A stretch of DNA of 64,000 nucleotides, taken from Erwinia_E haradaeae_A (lineage in GTDB: Bacteria > Pseudomonadota > Gammaproteobacteria > Enterobacterales > Enterobacteriaceae). Position 1 is the stretch's first letter, and every line of letters begins with the position of its first letter. The position numbers and the translations under genes are program-made. The DNA lies in contig NZ_LR217725.1 in NCBI RefSeq assembly GCF_900698965.1, forward strand, positions 248,001 through 312,000, read 5' to 3'. Positions 59,240 to 64,000 of the stretch are shown here, piece by piece. The notes under the pieces were generated by a model. It saw nothing but the letters and a program-made list of their open reading frames with translations. It had not been told where the DNA came from and did no database searches.

Positions 59240-60090
59240 TTCTAATCATCTTAGTTGAATAATAAAAGCTTTGATATGACCTTTTGATCAAACAATCTCT
59301 ATATGTAATACAATACCGTCTATATTATCATCTGTTCTTCAATTTGATACTAATTTCTTCTAAAGAAGAGCTTTTAAGAATACAAAGTAAATAAAAGGGT
59401 AGGTAATACATGGATGTATTATATATCTATATATAGATATATAATACATGGATGTATTATATATCTATATATAGACTATAGATAGTAACTATGATTAGTC
59501 TATTTAAATATTTAGATATAAGCTAATAAGTGATATAATCTTTTTATTAAAACCGATGATTAATCTAAATTTACAGAATTATGAAAAGCGAGAGATGCCT
59601 TTAATCATTGCTGATTTTATGAACAGTATGAAAGAGCTAGTAATATATTTTTATGACGTATAACACGTAATTGATATTAAAAATCAGATGATTTACCTAT
59701 TGACGCCAAAAATCATTAAGTCGTGCAGTAATATTAATTTCTATTTATATTAATTTCTATTTATTAGCCAGAAAGATCTTTTAATTGTAATTATTCATTA
59801 CAGGGTGTGATGCGTATCTGGAAGTATCGAGTTGATTTTTAGAGCATTTTGGATAGATTGTGCATCGATTATAATTAGAGCTATCATAGGGTATACGATG
59901 TTCAATTAGTCAAAATAATCACCAGTGTTCGTAAAGATTTTGGTATGATCACGGATCATTTACTTAAAGTAACTAACTTATAGTTTTACGGATTCATTTG
60001 TCTATATAGCAGGAGCTATATAGACATGTATTTCAGTGTCTTTACAGTGGTTTTACAGGATTTTAGTATCAAATAGTATAAAATAAATGG
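59240..60090. other. Spacer asd-gmhB
   Basis: No gene recognised. It contains the duplicated palindrome at 59404-59475. Confidence 0.55.
59404..59475. repeat. 34-bp direct repeat containing a 36-bp perfect palindrome
   Basis: A 34-bp unit at 59404-59437 is repeated exactly at 59442-59475 (period 38). Across the junction, 59414-59449 is a perfect 36-bp palindrome centred on TATATA. The whole can form a long cruciform about 170 bp upstream of asd. Confidence 0.92.
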
Positions 60091-60663
60091 TCATTTAAGA
60101 TGTTTGGATTGGATATACTGAGGTAAATCTTTTAGACTATCTAGTACCCAATCAGCGTTATGGTTATATTCTTTTGGCAGCTTTTTACCGCTACGCACTA
60201 GTATTTTTTTTCCAACACCTGCTGATTTTGCTGCCTGCATATCTGCAATAGTATCACCAATCATATAGGAGGCTGACATGTTAATATTGAATTTTTTCTG
60301 GGCAGCAAGCAACATACCTGGTTTGGGCTTGCGGCAGTTACACAACTGATACGATACACGCACTAAGTTTGGAGGATTATGTGGGCAAAAATAAATACCA
60401 TCCAACCTGACATTGTTTTTTGCAAGAGTTCTCTCCATCCATCTAGTTAGGGTCATAAACTGATCTACACTAAATATACCGCGTGCGATACCAGATTGAT
60501 TTGTAACTAATATTAGAGAAAAACCCATTTTTATTAGTTTATACATTGCATCAATAACGCCGTTAATAAATATAAAAGTCTTGATTGTGGAAACATATCC
60601 ACAATCTAGATTTATGGTGCCATCTCTATCTAAAAAAATTGCAGGCATTCGATAACGATGCAT
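60091..60663 (-). CDS. gmhB: D-glycero-beta-D-manno-heptose-1,7-bisphosphate 7-phosphatase
   Basis: Removes the 7-phosphate from heptose bisphosphate on the way to ADP-heptose for the LPS inner core. Start chosen at the ATG at 60663: AGGAAA lies just before it and the resulting 190 residues match E. coli (191); an in-frame ATG at 60711 adds 16 unrelated residues. The HAD motif is FLDRDGTIN with Asp12 and Asp14, then VTNQSGIARG and the zinc loop CPHNPP...CNCRKPKPGM with its cysteines, then MIGDTIADMQAA. Intact. It supports heptose-containing LPS. Confidence 0.95.
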   Translation of the reverse strand: MHRYRMPAIFLDRDGTINLDCGYVSTIKTFIFINGVIDAMYKLIKMGFSLILVTNQSGIARGIFSVDQFMTLTRWMERTLAKNNVRLDGIYFCPHNPPNLVRVSYQLCNCRKPKPGMLLAAQKKFNINMSASYMIGDTIADMQAAKSAGVGKKILVRSGKKLPKEYNHNADWVLDSLKDLPQYIQSKHLK

Positions 60664-60799
60664 AAACTTTCCTAAAGATCTGTTATTATGCAGGTATCTT
60701 TTGATACACATAGGTATAAATCAAAGAACAAACGAGAGTATATACACGCATGCTCGTTATATTTTCTGATCGCTCTTGTATGCTAGTACATCGCTAAAT

Positions 60800-63490
60800 A
60801 TATCATTATATATGAGAGAATCGAATCAAGATTAATGAGAGACACATAAAAATATATATCTTCTGGTCGTTACTGGTCGTTACTGTATAATAGATGTCAA
60901 ATGCATATATTGCATTTATAAATACAATAGCTGCCTTATAGTATAGATTGTGTGTTATATAGCATTGCCTATCAGTAGCTGACAAACCTTTTAGGTTTGC
61001 TTTAGATATTGATTTTTCGAATATTAAAGCAGAAATCTATATATAGTTCGAGGCTCATTTTCATATTATATATTTTAACCAGTATAGTCCACACATCACT
61101 TCTTGGGAAGTCCCTGTTGTGATGTTTTTGTTTCTTATATCAATCACAATAACTATATAATAGTGTGTTTTAATATAGTGTTTCTTAATGCTCACTGATA
61201 TAAGATAAATGCTTTATAGATTTTCGCTATCTCACTTGCTCAACAGAAACGGCTGAGGCGTCTAAAATCTCTAGTATTAGAATACAATATGAACTGTAAA
61301 GTAATTGCAAATTTTAATAAATTTATTTTTTATTAAAAACGAAAAATATCGCATATGAGATAAGCTAAAACTAATTTATGAATTTTAATCAGGCGATTAA
61401 CACGGTATTATCTTATAAATTTTACTCTATCTAAGTAAGATTTAGTGATATTTATTATTATTATTGATAATATCGATAGAACGAGTATCATATATTATAT
61501 ATCACTTTAAAAACGTTATGTTTAGTTGGTAATAAGAGCAACATATAGGTGTGCATGTAACTGTGAATGATAATATTCTGCCATGTTAATGGTATCAAAT
61601 AGCATAAAGAGATTTTATATTAGAGCATTATAATTCATAGCTATCTTGTATCGCAATACTGTGATATATCACAGATATATCACATTTTAGTTGTAGATAA
61701 GTTATCGTTTTTATTTAAGAACGTAGCAGAGTTGCGGTCTCTGCATCATTACATTGCATAGTTAATTTTATTACTTGTAGGTGTATATCGGGTCGCATAC
61801 TTTTAATAGATATGGATTCAGTATAATCAAGCTATGTGAAATATGACACATAAGATCAGAAGTGTGCTCAGGATGTTAGATTGTCGTCATATTATACTAA
61901 CCTGTACATAACATTATTTTTGTATGTGTATAGCAATCATCTAAATCACTGATCTGTAACATATCAGTGCAACCACCCCATATAATATGCGCTCAGTATT
62001 TATTGTAAAATCAGTATGCATTATACAATAATGGCAGAGCAAGAATAATAGTAATGTACGAATGCTGCAATAGAAAAATATCTGTATATCAATATCTACT
62101 ACGCAGAAGCAGTAAAAAGTTTATATATCTGTTTTATACAGAGCGCTAATAAATGTATTAAAATTAGGCTCAGATCATTTACATTCCTCTCTAAATGCAT
62201 TTATATTCCTCTTGAAATACAAGATCAGACTGCTTGATAGAGATATCATTGATCGGTTTGATTAACAAACAGCGTTGTCCTGTTAGTATAACTTAAAGTA
62301 CAGGTTATAAATTATAATTTTATTGTTCTTCCGAGAACTAGTATCCATCAGGACTGTGTAAAGTGAGAGTCTTGTGTATAATATCTTGTAAGAGCACCTT
62401 TAAGAAAAGAGCAGTCCTAGAATGGGAATACTGTAACAATCTATATAAAATCTATAGAAGAGATCATTTTGAACAAATGACCAATATGTCCTCTATGTCT
62501 TGATTTGTAATCAAGATGATCTATGATGCCAAAATATGCTATGTTGATATATGCTGATGTTAGCAGTATACTTAAGTGTTGTATCAATAATCATGTACAG
62601 TCTCTTGAATGTATTAGAACATGAGTAGCTACTCTTTACCTGAGAAGATAAATGGTGCAATCAATTCTTGCGTCACTTTTGAAGTGTATGTGACTTTTGA
62701 AGTGTATGACAATTAGACCCCCCTGTAATAGCAAAATGCTTCATGTTCAACAGTCTAAAATTTTTTAGTGTCTTAATGTCACAAATAGCACTAATGGTAT
62801 TATGCAAATTGAAGTAGTGATTAACTTTCTTCAAGGAAATTTTTAGGGCATGAACTGTACTAACTTTGCAAAAGCTAAAATTAGCAAAGTACGTTTTTAG
62901 ACTATCAAAAGATAATAATCTAGTTATGCTAAATAAATCTATTTTAGAGATAGAGCTCATTTTAACAAAAACCAGTGACACTTTTTGGTCTGGTATAAAG
63001 AATCGGATTTCGTCAAGATTTGCCGCTGTTCTCTAATCATAAGAACATCTATTCAATATCTATAGATAAGTATATTTTGCCAGTGTCATTCTAATCCCGC
63101 ATTGGATAATACCAGCAAGGACGGGATATTCCATATTGCTTTTTAAATTTTACCAGTAATATTAGTTTCTGTCTGAGAATACTAAACCTGGACAGAATTA
63201 TCAGGAATCTCCTGAGTATTATTTCTTATATTTTATGCATAGAGGGTCATGGTATGGTCATGTTTTGATGATTTCAGTGCCCGATACCTAGGAAAGACAA
63301 AAGACCTATCATGATAAGAGTTTTTTATTAAAAATTGTAAAAATTTAGCTACTCGTATATATAGTATGTTACTATATAATCTGTAGTTTTTATCTAGATT
63401 TTTAAGATTTGATGTAATATGAAATATGGCCACTCAATAGTCACTGGATTGTGGTTATTCTTTACAAGAATTATCTGTTTGATCTTTACC
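60800..63490 (-). pseudogene. glnD: Decayed glnD (PII uridylyltransferase) downstream of map
   Basis: glnD follows map in E. coli and is 890 codons long; this gap is 2.8 kb. Blocks in correct order on the minus strand: LVKFKKQYG near 63157 (LVAVGGYG). A 102-codon frame at 62673-62981 holds RLL, then TVHALKISLKKVN and CDIK, against KFYAAKVEEQNQR and PDIK at the same spacing, ending KHFAIT (RHFGAT). TERILYGVVALI near 61997 matches TELIFIAALF. HTIYTIRQ at 60931-60954 resembles ARITTIGE of the last ACT domain. Each block predicts a start between 63420 and 63510. Many stops interrupt it. Confidence 0.62.
62675..62709. repeat. 18-bp tandem duplication inside the glnD relict
   Basis: acttttgaagtgtatg recurs with an 18-bp period (62675 and 62693), repeating SHTLQK-type codons at the end of the longest surviving glnD frame. 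Confidence 0.8.
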
Positions 63491-63510
63491 TATATTATAG
63501 ATTACTCTTG

Positions 63511-64000
63511 TTAATGTGTAAATATTTGAGGGATGAGTTCATCTTTTCGTAGCGTCATAACCTCACATCCGTTATGGGTTACAAGAACGGTATGTTCATA
63601 TTGAGCAGATAAGCTAGAGTCTTTGGTTTTAACTGTCCATCCGTCCTTTAGAGTATAGACACCAGATTTCCCAGCATTAATCATGGGTTCAATAGTAAAT
63701 ACCATGCCTTCTTTTAATACTACACCGCCATCATCAGCATCATAATGCAGAACTTGAGGTTCTTCATGAAAACCTTTTCCAATACCGTGTCCACAGTACT
63801 CTCGTACTACTGAATAATGTTGTTTTTCAATAAATTTTTGAATCTCCGCACCGATAGTCCTCAGGCGAATACCAGGTTTAATGAGTTGTATAGCGAGATA
63901 GAGGCTGTCTTGTGTAATACGACAAAGGTGTTCACCTTGAAGAGTCGGCTGACCTACTATAAACATAGCAGAGGTATCACTATGGTAGTGATCTTTCAAC
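63511..64000 (-). CDS. map: Methionine aminopeptidase (3' part; gene continues past the window)
   Basis: Removes the initiator methionine from new proteins; a metal-dependent 'pita-bread' enzyme. Only the last 163 or so of about 264 codons lie in the window; the Met at 63999 is internal, not the start. Metal and substrate residues visible are the Asp of HSDTSAMF, the His of CGHGIGKGFHEEPQ, the Glu of FTIEPMINAGK and the Glu of SAQYEHTVLV. The first metal aspartate is beyond the edge. The C-terminus TLRKDELIPQIFTH is family-like. Its downstream neighbour glnD is decayed. Confidence 0.95.
   Translation of the reverse strand, partial: LKDHYHSDTSAMFIVGQPTLQGEHLCRITQDSLYLAIQLIKPGIRLRTIGAEIQKFIEKQHYSVVREYCGHGIGKGFHEEPQVLHYDADDGGVVLKEGMVFTIEPMINAGKSGVYTLKDGWTVKTKDSSLSAQYEHTVLVTHNGCEVMTLRKDELIPQIFTH

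Noticed and set aside
62673..62981. Independent 102-codon gene
   Set aside because: Best explained as the longest surviving stretch of decayed glnD; no Shine-Dalgarno of its own.
1..64000. CRISPR array, prophage or transposon
   Set aside because: No regularly spaced repeats with unique spacers, and no transposase, integrase or phage protein; repeats are simple tandem or inverted duplications.

Overview
The window looks like part of the chromosome of a reduced, AT-rich gammaproteobacterium of the Enterobacterales, most likely an insect endosymbiont, possibly related to Sodalis. Nearly every protein reads as a close homologue of an E. coli, Klebsiella or Serratia housekeeping protein, often with identical length and residue numbering. 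I count 36 protein genes (one cut by the right edge) and two tRNAs, covering about 56% of the window. The rest is non-coding DNA with no insertion sequence, phage gene, CRISPR array or rRNA. The species is not identifiable from this window alone.

Layout. 1.6-7.3 kb (minus strand): gnd, then waaA-waaE-coaD packed without spacing. 7.4-11.3 kb: extremely AT-rich and empty except tRNA-Pro(GGG). 11.4-14.5 kb: dnaK-dnaJ behind a recognisable sigma-32 promoter. 15-21 kb: ubiG, tRNA-Asn, ispB divergent from rplU-rpmA, and obgE. 21.6-29.3 kb: yoaE, murJ, lolA, proS. 29.7-33 kb: yqjA and clpP-clpX. 34-38 kb: ubiA and two LPS-core glycosyltransferases. 39-45 kb: pgm, rluB, galU, grxD, pgpC. 47-51 kb: plsB and a UDP-glucuronate 4-epimerase. 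52.4-55.6 kb: the ribD-ribE-nusB-thiL operon. 56-64 kb: serS, asd, gmhB and the 3' part of map.

How the genes work together. Much of the set serves the cell envelope. pgm, galU, the epimerase, gmhB, waaA, waaE and the WabG/WabH-like transferases fit a galacturonate-containing LPS inner core of the Klebsiella/Serratia kind. murJ, lolA, plsB, pgpC and yqjA support peptidoglycan, lipoprotein and phospholipid export or synthesis. ispB, ubiA and ubiG belong to ubiquinone synthesis. ribD, ribE and thiL make riboflavin and thiamine diphosphate. DnaK/DnaJ and ClpXP handle protein quality control.

The most interesting hidden layer is in the 'empty' DNA. Using gene order remembered from E. coli, I could align decayed reading frames to lost genes at the expected place, strand and distance: glnD after map, mutM convergent with coaD, seqA before pgm, ubiC before ubiA, tig before clpP, rarA before serS, dgkA divergent from plsB, and more weakly ftsK before lolA. 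They were aligned by eye to proteins recalled from memory and need a profile search. If right, they show recent gene-by-gene decay of DNA repair, nitrogen sensing, replication control and the first step of ubiquinone synthesis, while the rest of the quinone pathway is kept. The spacers also carry many short tandem duplications and several long perfect hairpins.
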